DNA of 64,000 bases, from contig NCHQ01000029.1 in assembly GCA_002281855.1 (NCBI GenBank), forward strand, positions 1 to 64,000, given 5' to 3'. Position numbers and translations under genes: made by a program. Shown in pieces: positions 48,673 to 57,302 of the stretch (within the stretch, counting starts at the first letter, position 1; every line of letters starts with the position of its first letter). The notes under the pieces are model-generated. The model saw only the letters and a program-made list of their open reading frames with translations, made no database searches and had not been told where the DNA came from. Source of the DNA: Rhodospirillales bacterium 24-66-33. GTDB taxonomy: Bacteria; Pseudomonadota; Alphaproteobacteria; Reyranellales; Reyranellaceae.

Positions 48673-48878
48673 CCGGGTGGACGAAAGGCGACACCGGCCT
48701 CACCGCCAACGGCTTCCCCTACCGCGTGCTCTGCGTCGACTTCGACGGCGCCGTTGGCCCGCTGGTTGTCGCCGTTCGTCGCGACAAGTTCGAGACGTTG
48801 GTCCAGCTGCCGGCTGATGGCGTGCACCCGGGCGGGCTGAAGTATCTCGACCTCAAGCCGCCGAAGGTGCGGGCGTGA
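48669..48878 (+). CDS. Small early protein
   Basis: A 69-residue beta-rich protein (YRVLCVDFDGAVGPLVVAVR). Short and without known motif. Confidence 0.45.
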   Translation: MTGWTKGDTGLTANGFPYRVLCVDFDGAVGPLVVAVRRDKFETLVQLPADGVHPGGLKYLDLKPPKVRA

Positions 48879-49093
48879 GCGGCGGCATCACTACCGAAGC
48901 GCGGTCCGCCCAGGTGCATCGCTGCCACTGCGGGACGGACCGACTCCCGACACTACGGCGCATGGGTAGCCGGTCGAACCTCATGCAGTACGTCTGCCCC
49001 AGCTGCGGCACCAAGGGCGTCAATTCCGTCAGCGGAGATCGCGCGGCCAAGAACTGGAATGCCGACATGGCGGCAAGGAAGGCGACGCGATGA
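48875..49093 (+). CDS. Lar-like zinc-ribbon protein (restriction alleviation candidate)
   Basis: A 72-residue protein, GTG start overlapping the upstream stop. It has a C-x-C / C-x-x-C zinc ribbon (RCHCGTD ... YVCPSCGTKG) and the ending DRAAKNWNADMAARK, similar to the WN-type end of Lar restriction-alleviation proteins. Lar relieves host type I restriction, a use that would fit an early phage gene. The match is by eye only. Confidence 0.55.
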   Translation: MSGGITTEARSAQVHRCHCGTDRLPTLRRMGSRSNLMQYVCPSCGTKGVNSVSGDRAAKNWNADMAARKATR

Positions 49094-49437
49094 GGCCCCA
49101 CTTCTTTCGTGCTCGTCTCGCGAAGGCCGGTCCATTCATCGGCGTGCGCATGTTCTTCGGCCCGCCCGTCATCGATGGCGAGGAGCTGGATCGCAGTCCT
49201 CGCTGGCAGGTCTCGGTCGGCGCCGAGACGACGTCGCATGCCGTGCTGATGCTGGGCACCGATGCCGTTCCCGTCGAGGTCGAAGATGTCCTGCTGCGAT
49301 CCGTCGAGCCGGTGACCGAGGCGGAATGGCAATACCTCGTAGCGCACCAGGCGTGGGCCGCTGAGCACGCGCCGAACCATCCCAAGGCCGAACCGCGCCG
49401 CGCGGTCGACTTCAACACGATCCCCCTACCCTTCTAG
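49090..49437 (+). CDS. Early protein, unknown
   Basis: A 115-residue protein (PFIGVRMFFGPPVIDGEELD; EAEWQYLVAHQAWAAEHAPN). Residues MFFGPPVIDGEELDRSPRWQ resemble DUF-type phage proteins; no name can be given. Confidence 0.5.
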   Translation: MRPHFFRARLAKAGPFIGVRMFFGPPVIDGEELDRSPRWQVSVGAETTSHAVLMLGTDAVPVEVEDVLLRSVEPVTEAEWQYLVAHQAWAAEHAPNHPKAEPRRAVDFNTIPLPF

Positions 49438-49448
49438 GAGCGCCAGCG

Positions 49449-50588
49449 ATGCCCGACGTGACAGACACGATGCTTTCCGATGATGCGACCCGGCACGGCA
49501 TCGGCGGCAACAATCCGCCGGATCCGATCGAGGCGCTGCGCGTCCATCTCCGCGACACCTATACCGACCTCGCCAAGCGCTTCGCCGACATCATGGCAAT
49601 GGCCGACCGGCTGCCGGCTGCGATGGATGATGACGCCGAGGCCAAGCTGACCGAGGCCATCAAGGTCTGCACGAAGTTCTCGCGCAACGCCGAGGTCTGC
49701 CGCCTTGAGGCGAACGAACCGCACCGTGCCCTGATCGCCGCCACGGACGGTTTCTTCAAGGCCATGAGCGACAAGGTCGACGGCCTCAAGAAGAGGATGA
49801 ACACCGAGTATCTGACGCCTTATCAGCAGGAAAAGACCGATCGGGAGAAGCGCCGGCGCGAGGAGGAAGCCCGCGCTGCGGAGGAGGCCCGCAAGGAACA
49901 GGAACGGCTCAAGCGCGCCGAGGAGAAGCGACTCGCCGAGGCCAGGGCCGCCGAGGAAGCCGCCCGCAGGGAGGCCGAGCGCAAGGAACGTGAGGCCCGC
50001 GAGGCCGAGCAGCGCCGCAAGGAAGAAGCGGCCGCCGAGGTTCGGCGCGCTGAAGAGGCCAAGAAGGAAGCGGCCCGCCAGCTCGCCGAAGCCAAGGCCG
50101 CGAAGGACAAGGAGGCCGCCGACAAGGCCAAGGCCGAGAAGGAAGCCGCGCAGCGCGCCATCGAAGAGTCGAAGGAAAAGAACCGCCGCGAAGCCGCGGA
50201 AGCCAAGGCCGAGGCGGATCGGGTGGCCCAGGAAGAAGCGAAGGAACGCATCCGCCTGGCCGAGGAGCGCCGTGAGCAACAGAGGATCGCGGACAAGGCG
50301 CGAGACGATGCCGCCGCAGCCGCGCAGCGCGCCAACGCCACCAAGAGGGCCGCCGGCGCCTCACAGGCCGACATGTCCCGCACCCGCACCGATCTCGGCG
50401 CCATCGCGTCGCTGCGCACCGTCTACGAGCACGAGGTTACCGACCACGACGCGGTGCCGCGCCAGTATTGCCGGGTGGATGACGGCCTCATCGCGAGCGC
50501 CGTGCGAGCGGCGACGATCGACGGCAAGTGCACCCTGAAAATTCCCGGCGTCAGGATCTACCCGAAGACCGACAGCGTGGTGCGGTAG
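49449..50588 (+). CDS. Coiled-coil recombination-module protein 1 (DUF1351-like C-terminus)
   Basis: A 379-residue protein. It opens with the GIGGNNPPDPIEALRVHLRD motif, shared with the next gene. Residues about 120-320 are one long, highly charged coiled coil rich in Ala, Glu, Arg and Lys. The end VPRQYCRVDDGLIASAVRAA then IPGVRIYPKTDS matches the tail of DUF1351-type proteins encoded ahead of RecT or exonucleases. A scaffold or partner of the recombinase is inferred. Confidence 0.65.
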   Translation: MPDVTDTMLSDDATRHGIGGNNPPDPIEALRVHLRDTYTDLAKRFADIMAMADRLPAAMDDDAEAKLTEAIKVCTKFSRNAEVCRLEANEPHRALIAATDGFFKAMSDKVDGLKKRMNTEYLTPYQQEKTDREKRRREEEARAAEEARKEQERLKRAEEKRLAEARAAEEAARREAERKEREAREAEQRRKEEAAAEVRRAEEAKKEAARQLAEAKAAKDKEAADKAKAEKEAAQRAIEESKEKNRREAAEAKAEADRVAQEEAKERIRLAEERREQQRIADKARDDAAAAAQRANATKRAAGASQADMSRTRTDLGAIASLRTVYEHEVTDHDAVPRQYCRVDDGLIASAVRAATIDGKCTLKIPGVRIYPKTDSVVR

Positions 50589-50613
50589 CTCAATCAATCA
50601 CGAAGGAACAGAC

Positions 50614-51525
50614 ATGGACACGCTAACTGACATCGCCGACAGCCGCGGCATCGGCGACAACAACCCGCCCGGCAAGGTCGAATTGGAGCGCGCCGCCGAG
50701 CTTGTGACAAACGCCACCGAATGGGTCGACGAGCGGCCGGAGATCACTGACGCCGACATGGCGAAGGAGGCCAACGAACTCGTCGCCAAGCTCAAGGACG
50801 CCAAGAAAGCGCTGGTCGCCAGCGCCAAGGCTGAGCGCAAGCCCCTCGACGACGCCATCGCCGAACTGGCCACGAAGTACAAGGCGCCGGCAGCGAGCGT
50901 CGATGATGCCGTCGCCAGGCTCGGGACGCTGGCCGGCGCATGGCTGGTGAAAGAGCGCGACCGGATCGCCGCCGAAAGGGCAGCCCAGGAAGCCGAGGCG
51001 CGCCGAAAGCGCGAGGAGGCCGAACGCATCGAGCGTGAGCGTATCGAGGCGCAACGCCGCCTCGACGAAGAACGCCGCCGGCTGGCTGCCGAGGAAGAAG
51101 AGCGCAGACGTGCCGCCGCCGCCGAGGATCAGACCGAACTCGAGCGCGTCGCCGCGGAGGGTCAAGCCGCCGCCGACCTGGAGCGCGTCGAGGCCGAGCG
51201 CCAAGCTGCGGCGCGGGCTGCAGCGGCCGCCGAAGAGGCCAACAAGGCGGCCAAGGAAGCGGAACGTCTCGCCGCCCGCAAGACCGAGACCGCCGCGATC
51301 CGGACCGGTGTGGCGGGGAGCCGCGCCATGACGCTGCGGACCTACTGGAGCGCCGTGATCGAGGACGAGACCGCGGCGATCGACAGCTACCGGGCGCATC
51401 CGACGGTGCGCAAGGCGATGCTGGCGGCGGTGCTGCAGGCCGCGAACGAGGATGCCCGCATCGCGAAGGACGAGAGCAAAGCCCCGCTGGGCGTCCGCTT
51501 CGTCAAGGAAGAGCGCGCGCAATGA
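50614..51525 (+). CDS. Coiled-coil recombination-module protein 2
   Basis: A 303-residue protein paralogous in layout to the one before it: an N-terminal GIGDNNPPGKVELERAAELV, a helical domain (DADMAKEANELVAKLKDAKK), an Ala/Glu/Arg-rich coiled coil, and a different C-terminus (MTLRTYWSAVIEDETAAIDS). Probably binds DNA or a recombination partner through the end domain. Ordered directly before RecT. Confidence 0.6.
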   Translation: MDTLTDIADSRGIGDNNPPGKVELERAAELVTNATEWVDERPEITDADMAKEANELVAKLKDAKKALVASAKAERKPLDDAIAELATKYKAPAASVDDAVARLGTLAGAWLVKERDRIAAERAAQEAEARRKREEAERIERERIEAQRRLDEERRRLAAEEEERRRAAAAEDQTELERVAAEGQAAADLERVEAERQAAARAAAAAEEANKAAKEAERLAARKTETAAIRTGVAGSRAMTLRTYWSAVIEDETAAIDSYRAHPTVRKAMLAAVLQAANEDARIAKDESKAPLGVRFVKEERAQ

Positions 51526-51833
51526 ACATCTGCAGCGAGGACGCCATGGTGCTTCTGGTCCGGCGGATTGAATCGCTGGCCGTCGCTGCTGCCGGCAAAG
51601 ATCGAATCGAGCGCGAGACCCGCGATCTGCGGCAGCGACTGGATCAGTTGAGCGTGAGCGCTACCAGCCTGCGCTCAGATTTCGCCGCCGCCGAAGCCAA
51701 GATCGCCGAGTGGGCCGAATACGCCAGCGCGCTGCGCTCAGCGATCGACGCGATCGATCCCAAGGCCATCAAGCGCAAGCGCATCGTCCTGCCGGACATG
51801 CCGAGGCCGTTCGAAACCGAGATCCCCTTCTAA
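51522..51833 (+). CDS. Small coiled-coil protein
   Basis: A 103-residue protein with a helical centre (ERETRDLRQRLDQLSVSATS) and a C-terminal KRKRIVLPDMPRPFETEIPF. Located between the coiled-coil gene and RecT. Function unknown. Confidence 0.5.
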   Translation: MNICSEDAMVLLVRRIESLAVAAAGKDRIERETRDLRQRLDQLSVSATSLRSDFAAAEAKIAEWAEYASALRSAIDAIDPKAIKRKRIVLPDMPRPFETEIPF

Positions 51834-51860
51834 GTCGTCCAACCCCAGGAGTAAGCCAGC

Positions 51861-52853
51861 ATGAGCGACACCAGCCAAATCGGCCGCACGGAAGCGCCGC
51901 CGCCCCCGAAGACCGATGTCGTCGAGAAGAAGGATCTGCCGACGCTCGCGACCGGCGGCAGCCTCGGCGCAATCATCCCGGAGAACATCGACCAGGTTTG
52001 GCGGCTCGCCACGATCCTTTGCCAGGCCGAGATGGTGCCGAAGTCGCTCAACACGCCGGCCAAGGCGACGGTGGCGATCATGCACGGCATGGAAGTCGGC
52101 CTGATGCCGCTGCAGGCGATGCAGTCCATCGCTGTCATCAACAACATGCCGAGCATCTATGGCGACGCCATGCTCGCCCTGGTGATTTCGAAGCCGGTCT
52201 ACGGAGACCACAAGGAAAGCATCGAATTCGACGATGCTGGTGTCCCTTGGGCGGCCACCTGCAGCGCGCGCCGGAAGGGCGGCAACGAATGGCGGACGCA
52301 GACCATCACCCGCGCCCAGGCCCAGAAGGCCGGATGGTGGAGCAAGGCCGGTCCATGGTCGTCGACGCCGCAGCGCATGCTGCAGATGCGCGCCCGCGGC
52401 TGGTGTCTCCGCGACACCTTCCCGGATGTGCTGCGCGGCCTGGTCATGGCCGAGGAAGCCGCCGACATCGTCGACATCACCGAACAGGGTAGCGCGACGA
52501 CGTCGAGCCCCCCGGAGCCGAAGCGCACCGATTTCACGAAGGACGGGCCGCATCGCACCACCGCGAAGTCGGCCGCCAACGTCAGCGACGCTGAGCCGCC
52601 GCACGACGCCGAGACCGGCGAGATCAAGAAGTCGTGGAAGCTCGCCGACACGATCGTCGGCCAGCAGGCGAAGCTCGGTGCGATCCACGACCTCCTCGCG
52701 ATGGCCGAGATCAAGTCGGAGGTCGACGACATCGAGGCCGAGCACAGGGAATTCCTCGGCAAGCTGGGTCAGCAGCGCAAGGACGAGACGATGAAGGCCT
52801 TCAGAGATCGCAAGGCCGAGCTGCCTGAAGCCCTGGCGCTGCAGGACAAGTAA
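51861..52853 (+). CDS. RecT-like single-strand annealing recombinase
   Basis: A 330-residue protein. The RecT superfamily core is visible: WRLATILCQAEMVPKSLNTP, AKATVAIMHGMEVGLMPLQA, MQSIAVINNMPSIYGDAMLA, then WSSTPQRMLQMRARGWCLRD. The C-terminal 100 residues are charged and low complexity. It anneals complementary single strands during replication-linked recombination. No RecE or lambda-Exo-like nuclease was found beside it; the DHH protein downstream may partly fill that role. Confidence 0.8.
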   Translation: MSDTSQIGRTEAPPPPKTDVVEKKDLPTLATGGSLGAIIPENIDQVWRLATILCQAEMVPKSLNTPAKATVAIMHGMEVGLMPLQAMQSIAVINNMPSIYGDAMLALVISKPVYGDHKESIEFDDAGVPWAATCSARRKGGNEWRTQTITRAQAQKAGWWSKAGPWSSTPQRMLQMRARGWCLRDTFPDVLRGLVMAEEAADIVDITEQGSATTSSPPEPKRTDFTKDGPHRTTAKSAANVSDAEPPHDAETGEIKKSWKLADTIVGQQAKLGAIHDLLAMAEIKSEVDDIEAEHREFLGKLGQQRKDETMKAFRDRKAELPEALALQDK

Positions 52854-52912
52854 CCACCACCCGGCCGGCTCGCTCAACGGGCCGGTCGTCCACCCAGAGG
52901 GAGAATTGTCGA

Positions 52913-53827
52913 ATGTCCCGCCCGCTTTGCATCTATCACTCGCCCTGCCTCGACGGCTTCGGAGCCGCCTGGGTCATCCGCAAGTTCTTCGGCGGCGAGG
53001 TCGATTTCCATCCCGGCGTCTACGGCCAGGCGCCACCCGATGTTCGCGGCCGTGATGTCATCATGGTCGACTTCTCCTACAAGCGGCCGGTGATCGACGA
53101 GATGCATTACCGCGACGGTGGCGCCTGTCGATCGATCTTGATCCTCGATCACCACAAGACTGCCGAGGCGGACCTCGCCGGCTATCGCAAGCCACAGGCA
53201 GTGTGGTGGGACCACCTGGAATCGGTGCATCGGGACGGTACCGACAATATTCCGGAGCCCAGCATCTACGCGCAGTTCGATATGGCGCGCAGTGGAGCCG
53301 GCATGGCGTGGGATTACTTTTTCCGCAGTTCACCCCGGCGCCCGCACCTGATCGACAGGATCGAGGACCGCGACCTCTGGCGGTTCGCCTTTCCTGACAG
53401 TCGCGCCATCAACGGCACGCTGTTCAGCTATCCCTACGACTTCGACGTCTGGGATCACCTTGCAGAGCAAGCCGAAACCGAAGCGGGTCGCGCCGCGATG
53501 GTCACGGCCGGCAACGCCATCGACCGCAAGATGCTCAAGGACATCGGCGAATTCTTGGGCTTCGCCACCCGCGAGATGGTGATCGGTGGCCACAAGGTGC
53601 CGGTGGTCAACCTGCCCTACTTCATGGCCAGCGAGGCCGCCGGCCAGCTTGCGGAGGGCGCCCCGTTCGCCGCGGCCTACTACGACAAGGGCGATGCTCG
53701 CGTGTTCTCGCTGCGGTCCCGCAAAGGCGGCGTCGATGTTGCCGAGATCGCGAAGGCCTATGGCGGCGGTGGCCATGCTGGCGCGGCGGGGTTTCAGCGA
53801 CCGGTGGGCTGGGAGGGCGACCGTTGA
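52913..53827 (+). CDS. DHH-family phosphoesterase (NrnA/RecJ-like)
   Basis: A 304-residue protein. An N-terminal DHH-like domain carries HSPCLDGFGAAWVIRK and ILILDHHKTAEADL (the DHH motif). The C-terminal DHHA1 part ends with GGGGHAGAAGFQRP. These motifs define manganese-dependent exonucleases and oligoribonucleases. In this position, downstream of RecT, a 5'-3' exonuclease or a nano-RNase is the most likely role. Confidence 0.85.
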   Translation: MSRPLCIYHSPCLDGFGAAWVIRKFFGGEVDFHPGVYGQAPPDVRGRDVIMVDFSYKRPVIDEMHYRDGGACRSILILDHHKTAEADLAGYRKPQAVWWDHLESVHRDGTDNIPEPSIYAQFDMARSGAGMAWDYFFRSSPRRPHLIDRIEDRDLWRFAFPDSRAINGTLFSYPYDFDVWDHLAEQAETEAGRAAMVTAGNAIDRKMLKDIGEFLGFATREMVIGGHKVPVVNLPYFMASEAAGQLAEGAPFAAAYYDKGDARVFSLRSRKGGVDVAEIAKAYGGGGHAGAAGFQRPVGWEGDR

Positions 53828-54081
53828 GCGACCGCCGCGAATACGAGATGGCCGAGGCCGATCTGGCGAATATCCTCGACGCCTGTAAGCCGGTGCCGCT
53901 GATCGCGCTCAATGCCGGCATGCCCAGCAGCCCGCAGGAGAACGCCAATCGGGCGTGGCGATCCCTGGGGCGCAAGATGGGCTTCAACTACCTCACCGTC
54001 CTGCCGGTCGCCGGCAAGGGGCAGCGGTTCTTCACGGCCGAGCCGCTGACGATCGCGGTAATGCCGAAGGAGCCGGCCTGA
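53824..54081 (+). CDS. Small phage protein
   Basis: An 85-residue protein starting TTG 53824, coupled to the DHH gene. It contains VPLIALNAGMPSSPQENANR and WRSLGRKMGFNYLTVLPVAG. Function unknown. Confidence 0.5.
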   Translation: MSDRREYEMAEADLANILDACKPVPLIALNAGMPSSPQENANRAWRSLGRKMGFNYLTVLPVAGKGQRFFTAEPLTIAVMPKEPA

Positions 54082-54272
54082 TGGCCATCGTCTGCATCTG
54101 CGACGGCTGCGGCAAGCAAGAGCCTGCGGAGCATTGGCCCGGCGGGATCTTCAAGCCGAGCCACTGGTTCGGCCGCAAGGATGACGACGGTGAGCAGCTC
54201 GCATGCTCGCGCGAGTGCATCGAGAAGGTCGCGGCCAAGTCCGGCAAGACGGCGCTGGTGCTGCCGATATGA
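54081..54272 (+). CDS. Small zinc-finger-like protein
   Basis: A 63-residue protein with CICDGCGKQEP and a later CSREC pair, enough for one zinc site. Start overlaps the previous stop (TGATG). Function unknown. Confidence 0.55.
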   Translation: MAIVCICDGCGKQEPAEHWPGGIFKPSHWFGRKDDDGEQLACSRECIEKVAAKSGKTALVLPI

Positions 54273-54343
54273 GTAAGAGCGCGCGCCGGCTGGTCACGCT
54301 CCCGCTCGAGGTCGACGGCCTCAACATGCGGACGGAGGGGTAG
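54269..54343 (+). CDS. Very short ORF
   Basis: 24 residues, MSKSARRLVTLPLEVDGLNM at the start. Overlaps its neighbour's stop and abuts the next ATG, as all genes here do. May be a short coupling ORF rather than a functional protein. Confidence 0.35.
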   Translation: MSKSARRLVTLPLEVDGLNMRTEG

Positions 54344-55402
54344 ATGGGCGACACCAGCATCGAGTGGACCGACAAGGTGTGGAACCCGGTCGCGGGCTGC
54401 AGCATCGTCTCACCTGGCTGCACGAACTGCTACGCCATGAAGATGGCGCACCGGATCGAGGGCATGAACGGCACGGCCGGCCACGCGCCGCACTATGCCG
54501 GGCTCACCATGAAGACCAAGGCTGGCGCGGTGTGGACCGGTAAGGTTGCGACGGCGCCGGACAGCATCCTCATGGCGCCGCTGCGGTGGCGGAAGCCCGC
54601 CCGCGTGTTCGTCAATTCGATGTCCGACCTGTTCCACGAGGGCGTCGCCGACGAGACCATCGACCGCATCTTAGCCGTCATGGCGCTCTGCCCGCAGCAC
54701 ACGTTCCAGGTGCTGACGAAGCGGGCGAAGCGGATGCGGGAGTATTTCGCGCACCCGCTTCGACTGGCAACCATCAATGGCGCCACGTGGTCACTGTTGG
54801 GCACGCCACTCGGATCGAAGATCGAGCACGGCGGAAACTGGCAGACAAAACTGCCCCTGCCCAACGTCTGGCTGGGTGTCTCGACCGAGGACCAGGCGCG
54901 CGCCGACGAGCGCATCCCGCACCTGCTGGCGACTCCGGCAGCCAAGCGCTTCATCTCGGCCGAGCCTCTGCTGGGCGCGATCGATCTGACAGCCATACCG
55001 CGGACCCGGAGCGAAGGATTTATGCGGCCGCTCGACGGGCGGTTCAATCGCCTCGACTGGGTCATCGCCGGCGGCGAGAGCGGCCCGCGCGCGCGGCCGA
55101 TGCATCCCGACTGGGCACGCGATCTGCGCGACCAATGCGCCGCGGCCGGAATTGCGTACTTCTTCAAGCAGTGGGGCGAATGGGGTCCGGTCGATCCGAC
55201 CCGCAAGGCCGAATGCCACGCGATCGGCACCGACGGTGCGCACTACCGCATGTCCGACCTGGCCTGGCCTGACGGCGCCCGCCGCGGCGACGCCATCCGG
55301 GCCGATTTCAACAAGCTGCACCCCTGCACGACCTATCGCGTCGGCAAGAAGGCGGCCGGCGCCGAGCTCGACGGCAAGCTGCACCGGGAGTTTCCGACGT
55401 GA
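54344..55402 (+). CDS. DUF5131 (phage Gp37/Gp68-like) family protein
   Basis: A 352-residue protein. The N-terminus, IEWTDKVWNPVAGCSIVSPG followed by CTNCYAMKMAHRI, carries the cysteine cluster of DUF5131 (Gp37/Gp68). WRKPARVFVNSMSDLFHEGV and VLTKRAKRMREYF follow, then VSTEDQARADERIPHLLATP and VIAGGESGPRARPMHPDW. Family members have a radical-SAM-like barrel and iron-sulfur Cys pattern; the substrate is not known to me. It is the longest conserved gene in the late part of the early operon. Confidence 0.88.
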   Translation: MGDTSIEWTDKVWNPVAGCSIVSPGCTNCYAMKMAHRIEGMNGTAGHAPHYAGLTMKTKAGAVWTGKVATAPDSILMAPLRWRKPARVFVNSMSDLFHEGVADETIDRILAVMALCPQHTFQVLTKRAKRMREYFAHPLRLATINGATWSLLGTPLGSKIEHGGNWQTKLPLPNVWLGVSTEDQARADERIPHLLATPAAKRFISAEPLLGAIDLTAIPRTRSEGFMRPLDGRFNRLDWVIAGGESGPRARPMHPDWARDLRDQCAAAGIAYFFKQWGEWGPVDPTRKAECHAIGTDGAHYRMSDLAWPDGARRGDAIRADFNKLHPCTTYRVGKKAAGAELDGKLHREFPT

Positions 55403-55587
55403 CCGCCCATCCTCGCCCGAACCCCGCCGTCATGGCGCAGGTCGGCCACTGGAAAGACCCGGCGGACTGGGATGCGTGGTGGCGCGCGAACTCGGTCGCT
55501 GCGAATCGGCTGTCAGTCGAGGAGCCGGCCGCGTGGGAGCGCATCCTCAGGGCCACCGAGCAGTTCAACGCGGAGAATCCGAGATGA
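55399..55587 (+). CDS. Small phage protein
   Basis: A 62-residue protein, GTG start overlapping the DUF5131 stop. Trp-rich (VGHWKDPADWDAWWRANSVA). Function unknown. Confidence 0.5.
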   Translation: MTAHPRPNPAVMAQVGHWKDPADWDAWWRANSVAANRLSVEEPAAWERILRATEQFNAENPR

Positions 55588-56009
55588 GCGACCGACCTGT
55601 CCGCATCCAACTCTCGCGCGCCAAGGGCTGGCGCATGCCGGCGAACGCCGTGAAGGTCGACCGCTCGACCCGCTGGGGCAATCCGTTCGATTTCCGCAGT
55701 TCCGAGTATAGCTGGGCCGCCCTGTCCTTTGGCTGCCGCGCCGATCCCGCCGGCCGGCAGGAAGCGTCAGTGCGTGCCTTCCGCGACTGGATTGACCCTC
55801 CACATGGGCGGCAGACGGTCAGCCACGAACTGCAGCCGAAGATGGTCGGACCCGGCGGCGAGGTCACACTCGGGCCGGCAGTGAAGGCCGGCGCCGCGCC
55901 CTCGCGAGAAGAGATCAAGAGCGCGCTCGGCGGAAAGAACCTCGCCTGCTGGTGCAAGCCAGGCGCGCCGTGCCACGCCGACGTGCTGCTGGAGATCGCG
56001 AACCGATGA
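55584..56009 (+). CDS. DUF4326 family protein
   Basis: A 141-residue protein with the start IQLSRAKGWRMPANAVKVDR, STRWGNPF, and the C-terminal signature GKNLACWCKPGAPCHADVLL typical of DUF4326. The two Cys and His residues suggest a catalytic or metal-binding site. Family function unknown. It lies downstream of DUF5131, as in many phages. Confidence 0.85.
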   Translation: MSDRPVRIQLSRAKGWRMPANAVKVDRSTRWGNPFDFRSSEYSWAALSFGCRADPAGRQEASVRAFRDWIDPPHGRQTVSHELQPKMVGPGGEVTLGPAVKAGAAPSREEIKSALGGKNLACWCKPGAPCHADVLLEIANR

Positions 56010-56266
56010 CCCCGCACCAAATCGAACTCGCCCGCCACGCGCTGGGTCTGCGGCCGACGCGGCTGATAAGCCATCGGAATCACTTCGTCGCCGGCCCGGG
56101 GCATCCTGACTATGGCGACTGGATCTCGATGGTCGTGACCGGTCACGCATGGCGGCGGGAGAACAAGCACCTGCTGCCGGGCGACGTGCTGTTTCATCTG
56201 ACGCGGGCCGGCGCGGAGGCGGCGTTGCTGCCCGGTGATGTCTTGAACCCGGAGGATTGGCCGTGA
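56006..56266 (+). CDS. Small phage protein
   Basis: An 86-residue protein (MTPHQIELARHALGLRPTRL; ENKHLLPGDVLFHLTRAGAE). It resembles the small SPRY-like proteins beside DUF4326 genes in general shape only. Confidence 0.5.
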   Translation: MTPHQIELARHALGLRPTRLISHRNHFVAGPGHPDYGDWISMVVTGHAWRRENKHLLPGDVLFHLTRAGAEAALLPGDVLNPEDWP

Positions 56267-56712
56267 ACGAACTCACAAGGGCGGCAAACCGTGCCGTTCT
56301 CGGGTCTGCCCGCATCCAACTGCAGAGCGCGGCCCATCTAGCGAAGCGCGACGGCTCCGCGCTCGTCAGCGTGCCGATGTCTCCAGCCGAGATCGGCGCC
56401 GTCTTGGGCGACATGGCGTCTCGCAGGGTCGAGCGCGCGATGATTGCAGCGGACATCGGTTGCCGCGAGCGGACCTGCCAAGCCGGCATGGGCGATCCGC
56501 CTATGGACTGCGGCTGGCCGGATTGCGGCTGCGGGCTGATCATCGTTGTTCGGCCGCCGACCTACCCGTCGTCACCACGGCTTTCCCCAGACGGGACCTA
56601 TTTCATCTGCGACCAGTGCCACCGCGAATGGCAGCCCGGCACGTCGCCAGGGTGTGAGCCGTGCGCCAAGGCGCTCGACGAGATGGATCGGCGGACGGGG
56701 TCGCGCGCATGA
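56263..56712 (+). CDS. Cysteine-rich phage protein
   Basis: A 149-residue protein, GTG start. The N-terminal half is helical; residues about 70-140 contain four Cys groups (CRERTC, CGWPDCGCG, CDQCHREW, CEPCAKAL), enough for two zinc sites. The last part could be a zinc ribbon. Unknown function. Confidence 0.55.
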   Translation: MNELTRAANRAVLGSARIQLQSAAHLAKRDGSALVSVPMSPAEIGAVLGDMASRRVERAMIAADIGCRERTCQAGMGDPPMDCGWPDCGCGLIIVVRPPTYPSSPRLSPDGTYFICDQCHREWQPGTSPGCEPCAKALDEMDRRTGSRA

Positions 56713-57302
56713 CCGCCACCACGATGATCGCCATGGGCTGCAGGCCCTACGCCGAGCTGCCAGAGGAATGGCGCCCGGTGGCCGGTTTCCCCGCCTATTC
56801 GGTTTCTAGCCACGGGCGAGTCCGACGCGACAAGGTCGGCCGGCGCGTGTCGGCGGGCACAGTATTGACGCCCACGCTCAACGAATTGGGGTACGCCAGG
56901 GTTGAGCTTTGGCGAAACGGCAAGCGGGCCTGTCGACGAATCAACAATCTCGTCTGCGCGGCGTTTCATGGACCGGCTCCATCTCCAAAGCATCACTCAG
57001 CTCATGACAATGGCTGTCCGTCGGACAATCGGCCCGAGAACCTCAGGTGGGCAACGCCCACTGAGAACGCGAAAGACAGACACAGACATGGAACGGACGC
57101 GATAGGCGAGAACAATCCCGCCGCCAAGCTGACATTCGCCGATGTGATCGCGATTCGCGCGACCGAACCATATTTCGGTGTTGGCCGCGATCTGGCGCGC
57201 AAGTACGGGGTCGCGCAGTCGGTTATCAGCGGAATTCGACGAGGGCGAACCTGGCGCATGACACCGCAGGCGCGGTCGTTTCCGGATATCGTGGAGCCAT
57301 GA
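56709..57302 (+). CDS. HNH homing endonuclease with NUMOD4
   Basis: A 197-residue protein. NUMOD4: EEWRPVAGFPAYSVSSHGRV at about 20-40. HNH_3: RRINNLVCAAFHGPAPSPKH, then DNRPENLRWATPTENAKDR. The C-terminus has an HTH-like segment (DLARKYGVAQSVISGIRRGR). Classic homing-endonuclease layout, inserted just before the excisionase-like gene. Confidence 0.9.
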   Translation: MTATTMIAMGCRPYAELPEEWRPVAGFPAYSVSSHGRVRRDKVGRRVSAGTVLTPTLNELGYARVELWRNGKRACRRINNLVCAAFHGPAPSPKHHSAHDNGCPSDNRPENLRWATPTENAKDRHRHGTDAIGENNPAAKLTFADVIAIRATEPYFGVGRDLARKYGVAQSVISGIRRGRTWRMTPQARSFPDIVEP

